64,000 nucleotides of DNA from positions 62,001-126,000 of the forward strand of contig CAYNGJ010000011.1 in NCBI GenBank assembly GCA_964396895.1, written 5' to 3'. The notes under the pieces are model-generated. The model searched no databases. It was not told the DNA's origin and saw nothing but the letters and a program-made list of their open reading frames with translations. Position 1 is the first letter of the stretch. The number at the start of each line of letters is the position of its first letter. The DNA is from UBA2334 sp964396895 (lineage in GTDB: Bacteria; Pseudomonadota; Gammaproteobacteria; Burkholderiales; Burkholderiaceae_C). This document shows positions 36,376-44,901 of the stretch, piece after piece. A program made the translations under genes and the position numbers.

Positions 36376-36621
36376 TCAGGCGAATTTGGCCAGCATGTCG
36401 GCCACTTCGTCGGCGGGCACGTCGCCCTGCGAAATCACGCACCCTACCAGTGTGTAAAAAGACTTGTCCAGCGCCTTGCGCGCTGCGGCCAGTTGCTGGG
36501 CCACTTTTTCACAGTCTTCATCGTCTTCCAGCAAGCGCTGGATGCCACGCAGCTGTCCTTCGATGCGTTTGAGGCGCAGCACCAGCGCACGTTTGCGTTC
36601 GGGGTCTTGGACGATGGTCAT
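36376..36621 (-). CDS. CsoR/CstR-family repressor, probably persulfide-sensing
   Basis: An 81-residue all-helical DUF156 regulator with RLKRIEGQLRGIQRLLEDDEDCEK (only partly shown by the conserved RRIxGQ-type core) and two cysteines, one in DCEKV and one in VGCVI. The histidine that copper CsoR uses four residues before the second Cys is not present (Thr there). This fits the persulfide sensor CstR rather than a copper sensor. The neighbouring persulfide dioxygenase supports that reading. I start it at 36621 because a palindrome typical of this family lies about 40 nt upstream, which a longer in-frame start would have to include in coding sequence. Confidence 0.83.
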   Translation of the reverse strand: MTIVQDPERKRALVLRLKRIEGQLRGIQRLLEDDEDCEKVAQQLAAARKALDKSFYTLVGCVISQGDVPADEVADMLAKFA

Positions 36622-36660
36622 GGGGACTTTCAGTGGAGGTGGCGCGCGGGGTGGGCAAAC

Positions 36661-36676
36661 ATACTCCGCCAAGTAT
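36661..36676. promoter_or_regulatory. Candidate CsoR-family operator
   Basis: ATACTCCGCCAAGTAT has perfect ATACT/AGTAT arms around six bases. Known CsoR/CstR operators are ATAC...GTAT-type dyads of similar size. It sits 40 nt before the repressor start, where it would block the operon's promoter. Confidence 0.55.
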
Positions 36677-36927
36677 TTTTAGCACAAACACCTGACCCCA
36701 GCCCACCCCCCCACGAGCGGCCACCCGGTGAGTGGCGACGGTTGAATGGGCGGGCCCCATGGGCATCGGCCCGCGGGGGTCACGCCGCTGGCCTGGCTGT
36801 GACCGGGTTGAAATTTGAGCAAAACAATGGGGCATCCGTGAAAACATTTCATTTTTCAAAAAAGTAAAAACTGTAGTGACAGCAACGAGGGGGTTTACGG
36901 GTGTTTGGAGGGGCGACGCTGGTGAAA

Positions 36928-36944
36928 ACCCTAGTCTCTAGGGT
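36928..36944. promoter_or_regulatory. Inverted repeat upstream of dctP
   Basis: ACCCTA-GTCTC-TAGGGT is a perfect 6-bp dyad with a 5-nt spacer, 55 nt before the dctP start. It could be an operator or overlap a promoter. No regulator can be assigned. Confidence 0.4.
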
Positions 36945-36998
36945 ATGGCCACCGCGCATGATTTCGTCGCCTTTCAACCCATAACCGGAGACCGTTCC

Positions 36999-38120
36999 AT
37001 GTCCAACCCCAAATCAGCCACTTCGCGTCGCGGCATGCTCAAAGGCGCCGTGGTGGCCGCAGGTGCCTTGTCTGCCCCCATGATCGCGTCGGCCCAGACC
37101 ACGACGCTGCGCTTCCAAAGCACTTGGCCCGCGAAAGACATCTTTCACGAGTACGCCCAGGACTTCGCCAAAAAGGTGAACGACATGGCGGGGGGCCGCC
37201 TGAAAATCGAGGTGCTGCCCTCGGGCTCGGTGGTCCCAGCCTTCCAGCTGCTGGATGCGGTGAGCAAGGGCACACTCGACGGTGGACATGGCGTGATTGC
37301 CTACCACTACGGCAAAAACTCGGCGCTGGCGCTGTGGGGATCCGGCCCGGCTTTTGGCATGGACCCCAACATGGTGCTGGCCTGGCACAACTTTGGCGGG
37401 GGCAAGGCCCTGGTCGAAGAAATCTACAAGAGCATGAACATGGACGTGGTGAACTACCTCTACGGCCCCATGCCCACCCAGCCACTGGGCTGGTTCAAAA
37501 AGCCCATTGCCAAAGTGGAAGACCTCAAGGGCCTGAAATACCGCACCGTGGGCCTGGCGGTGGACGTGTTCACCGAAATGGGGGCCGCCGTCAACCCGCT
37601 GCCCGGTGGCGAAATCGTACCCGCCCTTGACCGCGGCCTGATCGATGCGGCCGAGTTCAACAACGCCAGTTCGGACCGCCTGCTGGGCTTCCCCGACGTG
37701 GCCAAGAACTGCATGCTGCAGAGCTTCCACCAAAGCGGCGAGCAGTTCGAAATTCTGTTCAACGGCCCCAAGTACCGTGCGCTGCCCGATGAACTCCGCT
37801 CCATCATCGACTACGCCGTGCAGGCCGCCAGCGCCGAGATGAGCTGGAAAGCCATCGAGCGCAATTCGCAAGACTATGAGGCCCTGAAAAAGCAAGGCGT
37901 GAAGTTTTACAAAACGCCAGATGCCATCCTGCGGGCGCAATTGGCGGCCTGGGACAAAACCATTGCCAAGAAGTCTGGCGAAAACCCGCTGTTCAAAAAA
38001 GTACTGGATTCGCAAAAAGCCTTTGCCCAGCGCGCCGGCCAGTGGCAGAACGACTACACGGTGGACTTCAAGATGGCCTACAACCACTATTTCGGCAAAG
38101 GTGCCGCCAAGCAGGGTTGA
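36999..38120 (+). CDS. dctP: TRAP transporter substrate-binding protein (DctP family)
   Basis: A 373-residue periplasmic binding protein with a twin-arginine-type signal (TSRRGMLKGAVVAAG ... APMIASAQ). The TRAP signature follows: LRFQSTWPAKDIFHEYAQDFAKKV and LKGLKYRTVGLAVDVFTEMGA, where the Arg of YRTVGL is the expected carboxylate ligand. It resembles the mannitol/chloroaromatic-compound subgroup. The ATG at 36999 has a CCGGAG site 8 nt upstream. A strong terminator follows, before the permease genes. Confidence 0.93.
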   Translation: MSNPKSATSRRGMLKGAVVAAGALSAPMIASAQTTTLRFQSTWPAKDIFHEYAQDFAKKVNDMAGGRLKIEVLPSGSVVPAFQLLDAVSKGTLDGGHGVIAYHYGKNSALALWGSGPAFGMDPNMVLAWHNFGGGKALVEEIYKSMNMDVVNYLYGPMPTQPLGWFKKPIAKVEDLKGLKYRTVGLAVDVFTEMGAAVNPLPGGEIVPALDRGLIDAAEFNNASSDRLLGFPDVAKNCMLQSFHQSGEQFEILFNGPKYRALPDELRSIIDYAVQAASAEMSWKAIERNSQDYEALKKQGVKFYKTPDAILRAQLAAWDKTIAKKSGENPLFKKVLDSQKAFAQRAGQWQNDYTVDFKMAYNHYFGKGAAKQG

Positions 38121-38135
38121 ACACGCCTGATCGGG

Positions 38136-38174
38136 TCGGCAGGGGCACCACGTGGTGCCCCTGCCGATTTTTTT
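38136..38174 (+). terminator. Strong intrinsic terminator between dctP and dctQ
   Basis: A perfect 16-bp inverted repeat (38136-38151 with 38152-38167, core GGGGCACCAC/GTGGTGCCCC) is followed directly by seven T residues. It would stop most transcripts after the binding-protein gene, so permease expression is likely lower. Confidence 0.9.
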
Positions 38175-38200
38175 GACCGCTGTCCTGTGCAAGAACCACC

Positions 38201-38821
38201 ATGCAAAACCTGCTGCTCCTGACCGATAGGCTGTCCACTTGGCTGGGCAAAGTCTGCGCCTGGTCCGTCGTGGGCTTGACGCTCCTGATTTCCTGGGAAG
38301 TGTTCAACCGCTACGCGCTGAACAACCCCCACGCCTGGGTGCTGGACGCCCAGATCATGCTGTACGGCACCCTGTTCATGACCGCAGGTGCCTACACGCT
38401 GTCCAAAAATGGCCATGTGCGCGGCGATGTGCTGTATGGCTTTTTCAGGCCCCGCACGCAAGCCGGCGTGGACCTGATCCTTTACTTCGTCTTTTTCCTC
38501 CCCGGCGTGATCGCACTGACCTGGGCCGGGTGGAGCTTCGCCCAGGATTCGTGGTCCATCCGGGAGCAAACGTTCTCGGCCCAGGCGCTGCCGTTGTACC
38601 CCTTCAAATTCGTTCTGCCCCTGGCCGGGGGGATTTTGCTGCTGCAGGGCGTGGTGGAAATCATCCGCTGCGTGATGTGCCTGCGCACGGGTGCCTGGCC
38701 CGCGCGTGACCACGATGTGGAAGAGGTGGACGTGGACAAACTCAAAGAAATGGTGCACGTCAAGGACGGCGACATCGAAGCACTGGACCAGTTTGTGGTC
38801 AAACAAGGACGCACATCATGA
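38201..38821 (+). CDS. dctQ: TRAP transporter small permease (DctQ family)
   Basis: A 206-residue membrane protein with four hydrophobic segments. DctQ features such as SWEVFNRYALNNPHAWVLDAQI and YPFKFVLPLAGGILLLQG are visible. It forms the permease with DctM. The C-terminal ~35 residues are acidic and cytoplasmic. Its stop overlaps the dctM start by 4 nt. Confidence 0.92.
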   Translation: MQNLLLLTDRLSTWLGKVCAWSVVGLTLLISWEVFNRYALNNPHAWVLDAQIMLYGTLFMTAGAYTLSKNGHVRGDVLYGFFRPRTQAGVDLILYFVFFLPGVIALTWAGWSFAQDSWSIREQTFSAQALPLYPFKFVLPLAGGILLLQGVVEIIRCVMCLRTGAWPARDHDVEEVDVDKLKEMVHVKDGDIEALDQFVVKQGRTS

Positions 38822-40797
38822 AGTTCCAGATTCGCCGGGAATTGTGGTTCGGCTTCGGGCTCATGGCCCTCATCGGGTTGGCCGCCTTGGGCATGGTGGT
38901 CAGCACCGAGGTGATGACCAACGGCCACTATGGGCTGTTGATGCTGTCGCTGGTGGTGGTGGCCATCATGCTGGGTTTTCCCACTGCCTTTACCCTGATG
39001 GGCATGGGCATGTTGTTTGCCTTTTTCGCCTACCACTCGGGTGGGCAGACCGCTGGCGGCGCGGTCACCCAGACACTGAACCTGATGGTGCAGCGGGCCT
39101 ACTCGGTCATGAGCAACGACGTGCTCATCTCCATTCCACTGTTCGTGTTCATGGGCTACCTGGTCGAACGTGCCAACCTGATTGAAAAGCTGTTCAAGAG
39201 CCTGCACCTGGCCCTGGCCCGCGTGCCCGGCTCCTTGGGGGTTGCCACGCTGGTGACCTGTGCCGTGTTCGCCACGGCCACCGGCATCGTGGGCGCGGTG
39301 GTGACGCTGATGGGCCTGCTGGCCATGCCCCAGATGCTGCGCGCGGGCTACGACGTGCGGCTGACGGCAGGCACCATCACCGCCGGCGGCTGCCTGGGCA
39401 TTCTGATCCCGCCATCGGTGTTGCTCATCGTGTACGGGGCCACGGCGGGCGTGTCGGTGGTGCAGCTGTACGCAGGGGCCTTCTTCCCCGGCATCATGCT
39501 GGCCGGTCTCTACATCGTGTACGTGATCCTGATGGCCAAAATCCGCCCCGACTGGGCCCCTCCCCTGAGCGCCGAGCAACGAGTGGTGCCTCTGCCCAGC
39601 GAACTGCTGCGCGTGGGTGCCAAGGCGTCAGGCTGGGCACTGGGCGGTTTGCTCCAGGCCTTGAAAGGCCGACGCAACGCCGACGCGAGCACCGCCTACT
39701 TGCTGAAGCAACTGGGCGTGGTGCTGGCGCCGCTGGCCCTGTTCGCCGCCGTTTCGCTGTGGAGCTACGGTGTTGCCACCACGGTGGTGCCGGAAGACAA
39801 CATCGTCGGTCTGGAGCAGATGGGCGGCGCACCGGCCTCTGAGGCCGTATCGGAAGGTGGATTGGCCGAGCCCCCCTCCAACGATGGCGGGCTGGCAGAG
39901 CCACCTGCCGCCAGCGTGGGCTTGCAAGAGCCCCCCAGTGCAGGTGGCGGCTTGAGCGAACCACCCGGCGGCGCAGCCGAACCCACCGCAGCAGCAAACA
40001 CCGTTGCCGAGCCCCCCCTGGCGGCCGACACCGTGACCACCCGAGATGCCCCCACGGGCTACTGGATAGGCTTGGGCGTGGGCGCCTTGGCCCTGGCGCT
40101 GTTTTACGCCATGTTGAGCTTTGCCCGGCTGGAAATCTTCAAGATGCTGCTCTCCAGTTTTTTCCCGCTGCTGGTGCTGATTCTGGCTGTGCTGGGATCC
40201 ATCGTGATGGGACTGGCCACGCCCACCGAAGCCGCGGCCGTGGGTGCCTTGGGCGGCTTCCTGCTGGCGGCGGCCTACCGGCAACTCAACCTCACCATGG
40301 TGAAAGAGTCGGTCTACCTCACGGCCAAAACCAGTGCCATGGTGTGCTGGCTGTTTGTGGGATCGGCGATTTTTTCGGCGGCGTTTGCCCTGTTGGGCGG
40401 GCAGGAACTGATTGAGCAGTGGGTGCTGGGCATGAACCTGACCCAAACCGAGTTCCTCATCCTCAGCCAGGTCATCATTTTCATTCTGGGCTGGCCGCTG
40501 GAGTGGACCGAGATCATCGTCATCTTCATGCCCATCTTCATCCCGCTGCTGGACAATTTTGGGGTGGACCCGCTGTTCTTCGGCCTGCTGGTGGCGCTGA
40601 ACCTGCAGACCGCATTCCTCAGCCCCCCGGTGGCCATGAGTGCGTTCTACTTGAAGGGCGTGGCGCCCAAACACGTGACGCTGAACCAGATTTTCGCGGG
40701 CATGTTGCCGTTCATGGGCATACAGGTGCTGGCCATTGTGCTGCTGTACAACTTCCCAGCCATCGGCCTGTGGTTGCCGGAAGTGCTGTACAAGTAA
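38818..40797 (+). CDS. dctM: TRAP transporter large permease (DctM family) with a repeat-bearing insert
   Basis: A 659-residue version of the DctM permease, normally near 430 residues. The N-terminal half (about residues 1-260) and the C-terminal third carry the membrane segments and the conserved LGILIPPSVLLIVYG and WPLEWTEIIVIFMP blocks. Between them lies a long insert. Its residues ~322-414 contain a Gly/Pro/Glu-rich stretch with four near-repeats of GGLAEPP (GGLAEPP twice, VGLQEPP, GGLSEPP). Long DctM proteins of the chloroaromatic/mannitol subgroup also have central inserts, but this repeat looks peculiar. A terminator follows the gene. Confidence 0.9.
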   Translation: MKFQIRRELWFGFGLMALIGLAALGMVVSTEVMTNGHYGLLMLSLVVVAIMLGFPTAFTLMGMGMLFAFFAYHSGGQTAGGAVTQTLNLMVQRAYSVMSNDVLISIPLFVFMGYLVERANLIEKLFKSLHLALARVPGSLGVATLVTCAVFATATGIVGAVVTLMGLLAMPQMLRAGYDVRLTAGTITAGGCLGILIPPSVLLIVYGATAGVSVVQLYAGAFFPGIMLAGLYIVYVILMAKIRPDWAPPLSAEQRVVPLPSELLRVGAKASGWALGGLLQALKGRRNADASTAYLLKQLGVVLAPLALFAAVSLWSYGVATTVVPEDNIVGLEQMGGAPASEAVSEGGLAEPPSNDGGLAEPPAASVGLQEPPSAGGGLSEPPGGAAEPTAAANTVAEPPLAADTVTTRDAPTGYWIGLGVGALALALFYAMLSFARLEIFKMLLSSFFPLLVLILAVLGSIVMGLATPTEAAAVGALGGFLLAAAYRQLNLTMVKESVYLTAKTSAMVCWLFVGSAIFSAAFALLGGQELIEQWVLGMNLTQTEFLILSQVIIFILGWPLEWTEIIVIFMPIFIPLLDNFGVDPLFFGLLVALNLQTAFLSPPVAMSAFYLKGVAPKHVTLNQIFAGMLPFMGIQVLAIVLLYNFPAIGLWLPEVLYK

Positions 40798-40817
40798 GGG
40801 ATTCGGCCTGGCTTGAG

Positions 40818-40843
40818 AAACGGGTGCCTCGGCACCCGTTTTC
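40818..40843 (+). terminator. Intrinsic terminator after dctM
   Basis: AAACGGGTGC and GCACCCGTTT form a 10-bp stem with a 4-nt loop (CTCG), and the T-rich end TTTTC follows. It ends the TRAP permease transcript. Confidence 0.8.
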
Positions 40844-40882
40844 ATTGGGCTGGCCCGTCCGTTCACAAAAGTGTTTACGTTG

Positions 40883-40898
40883 ACGTTTACGTAAACGT
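40883..40898. promoter_or_regulatory. 16-bp palindrome upstream of icmF
   Basis: ACGTTTACGTAAACGT is a perfect palindrome, with another TTTACGT half-site 8 nt to the left and ACGTAAA at its right. It lies 43 nt before the icmF start. The sequence resembles sites I recall for MerR-type LiuR regulators of branched-chain acyl-CoA degradation, but that match is from memory and unverified. Confidence 0.55.
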
Positions 40899-40940
40899 AA
40901 AATGGCCGATTCCCAATCAGAACCGCATCAGGAGACCCCC

Positions 40941-43900
40941 ATGAGCGACTTGTCCGCCGACTTCAAGGCCCTGGCCAACTACCGCCCCACCCACAAGGTG
41001 CGCTTTGTCACTGCCGCCAGCCTGTTCGACGGGCACGATGCCGCCATCAACATCATGCGCCGCATTCTGCAGGGCATGGGGGCCGAGGTGATTCACCTGG
41101 GACACAACCGCAGCGTGGAAGAGGTGGTGACAGCGGCGCTGCAGGAAGACGTGCAGGGCATCGCCATCAGCTCCTACCAGGGCGGGCATGTGGAGTACTT
41201 CAAGTACATGGTGGACTTGCTGCGTGAGCGCGGTGGCAGCCACATTCAGGTGTTTGGCGGCGGTGGCGGGGTCATTGTGCCGGCCGAAATCCGCGAACTG
41301 CAAGCCTACGGCGTCACCCGAATCTACAGCCCCGAAGACGGCCAGACCATGGGCCTGGCCGGCATGATCGGCGACATGGTCATGCGCTGCGACCAAGACA
41401 TCACCAGCTACGCCCCCACATCCCTGGACGCCATTCAGGGCCACACCGAAGCCGCGTGGCGCGCACTGGCCCAACTCATCACCGCGCTGGAAAACCAGGG
41501 TGAAGCCGCCACCAGAGAGAAATCTGAACAAAAACACCAGCTATCGCACGACCTGATTGAGTTGTCTGCTAGTAAAAAGGTGCCCGTGCTGGGCATCACC
41601 GGCACAGGTGGCGCGGGCAAATCTTCGCTGACCGACGAGCTGATTCGCCGCCTGCGCCTGGACCAGAACGACCAGTTGCGCGTGGCCGTCATCAGCATTG
41701 ACCCCAGCCGCCGCAAGAGCGGTGGTGCCCTGTTGGGTGACCGCATCCGCATGAACGCCACAGGACCGTGGCAGCACGGCAGCCGCGTGTTCATGCGCAG
41801 CTTGGCCACCCGCGACTTTGGCAGCGAAATTTCGGCCGCCCTGCCCGAAGTGATTGCCGCCTGCCAAGTGGCGGGGTTTGATTTGGTGATCGTGGAAACA
41901 TCCGGCATCGGCCAGGGCGACGCAGCCATCGTGCCGCATGTGGATGTGCCCATGTACGTGATGACGCCCGAGTTTGGCGCCGCCAGCCAGCTCGAAAAAA
42001 TCGACATGCTGGACTTTGCCGAGTTCGTCGCCATCAACAAATTTGACCGCAAGGGTGCCAGCGACGCGCTGCGCGATGTGTCCAAGCAGGTGCAACGCAA
42101 CAAAGAAGCCTGGACCACGCCCACCGACCAGATGCCGGTGTTCGGCACCATGGCCGCCCGTTTCAACGACGACGGCGTGACTGCGCTGTACCAGGCCCTC
42201 AAAGCCCGGCTGGCCGAGTTGGGCCTGCCTGTCACCGACGGTCGCCTGCCCGTGGTGAGCGTGCGCCACAGCACCAACCAAACCCCCATCGTGCCGCCGG
42301 CGCGCACCCGCTACCTGGCCGAAATTGCCGATACCGTGCGCGGCTACAAAACCAAAGCCCGCGCCCAGGCCCGCCTGGCCCGCGAAGTCCAGCAGTTGCG
42401 CGCCGCCGCCGCCATGCTGGAAGTGGACAAACCCGGCAAGGCCAAGGCAGCCGAAGCGGCCATTGACTTGGCCGTGCAGCGCGAAGAACGCATGGACCCC
42501 GCCGCCAAAAAGCTGATTGCGCAGTGGCCCGCCATGCAAAAGGCCTACGCAGGCGACGAGTACGTGGTCAAAATCCGTGACAAAGAAATTCGCACCGCCC
42601 TCACCACCAAATCCTTGAGTGGCACCACCATCCGCAAGGTGGCTTTGCCGCAGTACGAGTGCCACGGCGAGGTGCTGAAGTGGCTGATGTTGGACAACGT
42701 GCCCGGCAGCTACCCCTACACCGCAGGCACCTTTGCCTTCAAGCGCGAGGGCGAAGACCCCACCCGCATGTTCGCCGGTGAAGGCGACCCCTTCCGCACC
42801 AACCGCCGCTTCAAACTGGTGAGCGAAGGCATGGCCGCCAAGCGCCTGAGCACCGCCTTCGACTCTGTCACGCTGTACGGCAACGACCCCGACCGCCGCC
42901 CCGACATCTACGGCAAGATCGGCAACAGCGGTGTGAACGTGGCGACGCTGGAAGACATGAAGGTGCTGTACGGCGGCTTTGACCTGTGCAGCCCCACCAC
43001 CAGCGTCAGCATGACCATCAACGGGCCAGCACCGTCGATTCTGGCCATGTTCATGAACACGGCCATCGACCAGAACTTGGACAAGTTCAGGACCGACAAC
43101 GGGCGTGATGCCACCGACACCGAGGCCGCCAAAATCAAGGAGTGGGTGCTGGCCAACGTGCGCGGCACGGTGCAGGCCGACATCCTGAAAGAAGACCAGG
43201 GCCAGAACACCTGCATCTTCAGCACCGAGTTCAGCCTGAAGGTCATGGGCGACATTGCAGAATATTTTGTGCACCACAACGTGCGCAACTTCTACAGCGT
43301 GTCCATCAGCGGCTACCACATTGCCGAGGCGGGGGCCAACCCCATCAGCCAGTTGGCGTTCACGCTGAGCAACGGCTTCACGTTTGTGGAGGCCTACCTG
43401 GCGCGGGGCATGCACATTGACGACTTTGCGCCCAACTTGAGCTTCTTCTTCAGCAACGGGATGGACCCCGAGTACACCGTGATGGGCCGCGTCGCCCGTC
43501 GCATCTGGGCCACGGCCATGAAGGAAAAGTACGGTGCCAATGAGCGCAGCCAGAAACTGAAGTACCACATCCAAACGTCAGGCCGCAGCCTGCACGCGCA
43601 AGAGATTCAGTTCAACGACATCCGCACCACCCTGCAGGCGCTGATCGCCATTTACGACAACTGCAACAGCCTGCACACCAACGCATTTGATGAGGCCATC
43701 ACCACGCCCACCGAAGACAGCGTGCGCCGCGCCATGGCCATACAGCTCATCATCAACCGCGAATGGGGCCTGGCCAAAAACGAAAACCCCAGCCAGGGGG
43801 CGTTCATCATCGAAGAACTCACCGAGCTGGTTGAAGAAGCCGTGCTCACCGAGTTCTCCGCAATAGCCGACCGCGGCGGCGTGCTGGGCGCGATGGAAAC

Positions 43901-44261
43901 GGGCTTCCAGCGGGGCAAGATTCAGGACGAATCCATGCACTACGAAATGCTCAAGCACACAGGTGAGCTGCCCATCATCGGTGTCAACACGTTCCGCAAT
44001 CCGCACGGAGACACCACGCCTGAGACCATTGAGCTGGCCCGCAGTACCGAGGAAGAAAAACAGTCTCAGTTGCAGCGCTTGCAAGACTTCCACACCCGAC
44101 ATGGGGCGCAGGCACCGGTGCAGCTCAAGCGCTTGCAGCAGGCCGTGATGGACAACGGCAACGTCTTCGACGTGCTGATGGACGCCGTGCGCGTCTGCAG
44201 CCTGGGTCAAATCACCGGCGCGCTGTTCGAGGTGGGCGGGCAGTACCGGCGCAACATGTGA
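40941..44261 (+). CDS. icmF: Fused acyl-CoA mutase IcmF (isobutyryl-CoA mutase)
   Basis: An 1106-residue adenosylcobalamin-dependent mutase in one chain. It has an N-terminal B12-binding domain with LFDGHDAAINIMRRIL (DxHxx motif at about residues 30-35). A MeaI-like GTPase chaperone follows, with Walker A GTGGAGKSS and IVETSGIGQGDA. A mutase TIM-barrel domain follows, with LYGGFDLCSPTTSVSMTING and SISGYHIAEAGANP. IcmF interconverts isobutyryl- and butyryl-CoA, and some members act on pivalyl- or isovaleryl-CoA. The linker between the B12 and GTPase domains (about residues 190-215) has an AT-rich insert matching repeat copy G. An AGGAG site precedes the start. Confidence 0.93.
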   Translation: MSDLSADFKALANYRPTHKVRFVTAASLFDGHDAAINIMRRILQGMGAEVIHLGHNRSVEEVVTAALQEDVQGIAISSYQGGHVEYFKYMVDLLRERGGSHIQVFGGGGGVIVPAEIRELQAYGVTRIYSPEDGQTMGLAGMIGDMVMRCDQDITSYAPTSLDAIQGHTEAAWRALAQLITALENQGEAATREKSEQKHQLSHDLIELSASKKVPVLGITGTGGAGKSSLTDELIRRLRLDQNDQLRVAVISIDPSRRKSGGALLGDRIRMNATGPWQHGSRVFMRSLATRDFGSEISAALPEVIAACQVAGFDLVIVETSGIGQGDAAIVPHVDVPMYVMTPEFGAASQLEKIDMLDFAEFVAINKFDRKGASDALRDVSKQVQRNKEAWTTPTDQMPVFGTMAARFNDDGVTALYQALKARLAELGLPVTDGRLPVVSVRHSTNQTPIVPPARTRYLAEIADTVRGYKTKARAQARLAREVQQLRAAAAMLEVDKPGKAKAAEAAIDLAVQREERMDPAAKKLIAQWPAMQKAYAGDEYVVKIRDKEIRTALTTKSLSGTTIRKVALPQYECHGEVLKWLMLDNVPGSYPYTAGTFAFKREGEDPTRMFAGEGDPFRTNRRFKLVSEGMAAKRLSTAFDSVTLYGNDPDRRPDIYGKIGNSGVNVATLEDMKVLYGGFDLCSPTTSVSMTINGPAPSILAMFMNTAIDQNLDKFRTDNGRDATDTEAAKIKEWVLANVRGTVQADILKEDQGQNTCIFSTEFSLKVMGDIAEYFVHHNVRNFYSVSISGYHIAEAGANPISQLAFTLSNGFTFVEAYLARGMHIDDFAPNLSFFFSNGMDPEYTVMGRVARRIWATAMKEKYGANERSQKLKYHIQTSGRSLHAQEIQFNDIRTTLQALIAIYDNCNSLHTNAFDEAITTPTEDSVRRAMAIQLIINREWGLAKNENPSQGAFIIEELTELVEEAVLTEFSAIADRGGVLGAMETGFQRGKIQDESMHYEMLKHTGELPIIGVNTFRNPHGDTTPETIELARSTEEEKQSQLQRLQDFHTRHGAQAPVQLKRLQQAVMDNGNVFDVLMDAVRVCSLGQITGALFEVGGQYRRNM
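41518..41580 (+). repeat. Possible dispersed element, copy G (inside icmF)
   Basis: CAGCTATC is followed 21 nt later by a GCTAGTAAAAAGG tail. It is AT-rich relative to the flanking gene and sits at the B12-GTPase domain linker. The match to the other copies is the weakest of the set. Confidence 0.35.
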
Positions 44262-44270
44262 GCGCGCTGG

Positions 44271-44310
44271 CCACCTGCCTGCCCCTGGCGGCAGGCAGGT
44301 GGTTTTTGTT
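44271..44310 (+). terminator. Intrinsic terminator after icmF
   Basis: CCACCTGCCTGCC pairs perfectly with GGCAGGCAGGTGG across a 6-nt loop, and TTTTTGTT follows. It lies 10 nt after the icmF stop. Confidence 0.9.
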
Positions 44311-44371
44311 GTCACAATGTGGCATCCCAACCCTATTTGGTCGTGTTGGTCCAGCCCACGATCCCAGCGCC

Positions 44372-44806
44372 ATGTTCAAACACATCCTCCTCGCCACCGA
44401 CGGTTCCGCCAGCGCAGAACATGCCGCCAAAAAGACCATGGACCTTGCCCGCATCCACGGTGCGCGGGTCACGGCAGCCTATGTGATCGACCCCTACCCC
44501 TACATCGGCATGGGCGCAGTCAACCCCATGGGCTTTGATGCCTACATGGCCGCCGCCCAGGAAGCGGCAGCCAAAGCCTTTGTGCACCTGTCCGACCTGG
44601 CCAAAGCAGCGGGCGTGCAACTGGAGGCGCGCTTGGTGGAGGAGAGCCATGTGGTGGACGGCATTTTGTCCATGGCGGACGAAGCGTCTGCCGACCTGAT
44701 CGTGGTGGGCTCCCACGGCCGAAGCGGCATTCAGCGCCTCTTGCTCGGTGGCGTGGCCCACAAGGTGGTGGCCCAATCCACCCGCCCGGTCCTCGTGGTG
44801 CGTTGA
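44372..44806 (+). CDS. Universal stress protein (UspA family)
   Basis: A 144-residue Usp domain. The N-terminal ILLATDGSASAEHAAKK and the ATP-binding VVGSHGRSGIQRLLLGG with VLVVR at the end are typical. The Gly-rich loop suggests an ATP-binding subtype. It is cytoplasmic. It stands alone between the icmF terminator and the prenyltransferase gene; a longer in-frame start upstream runs through the terminator and is rejected. Confidence 0.94.
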   Translation: MFKHILLATDGSASAEHAAKKTMDLARIHGARVTAAYVIDPYPYIGMGAVNPMGFDAYMAAAQEAAAKAFVHLSDLAKAAGVQLEARLVEESHVVDGILSMADEASADLIVVGSHGRSGIQRLLLGGVAHKVVAQSTRPVLVVR

Positions 44807-44901
44807 GCCAATTCCCAACGCAACGACTCCCCCTGTCGGCCTCCTGCCCCTGACCATTCACCAAGCACCGGGGCCCGAACGTTGACCCCCACCCTGTCAC
44901 C

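Larger units (their letters stand above)
36622..36998. other. Divergent intergenic region, repressor/dctP
   Basis: A 377-nt region with no gene. It holds the promoter side of the persulfide operon with its putative operator (36661-36676), a GC stem-loop (GCGGGCC at 36750 pairing with GGCCCGC at 36768), an A/T-rich stretch at 36820-36870, and a dyad before dctP (36928-36944). Confidence 0.7.

Noticed and set aside
36622..36672. A longer CsoR-type repressor starting at 36672
   Set aside because: The extension would encode the operator palindrome as protein and is not conserved in this short family. The ATG at 36621 gives the normal N-terminus.
41541..43574. A 677-codon minus-strand open frame opposite icmF
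   Set aside because: It is fully antisense to a gene with intact B12, GTPase and mutase motifs. The His/Val/Gly-rich translation matches no family.
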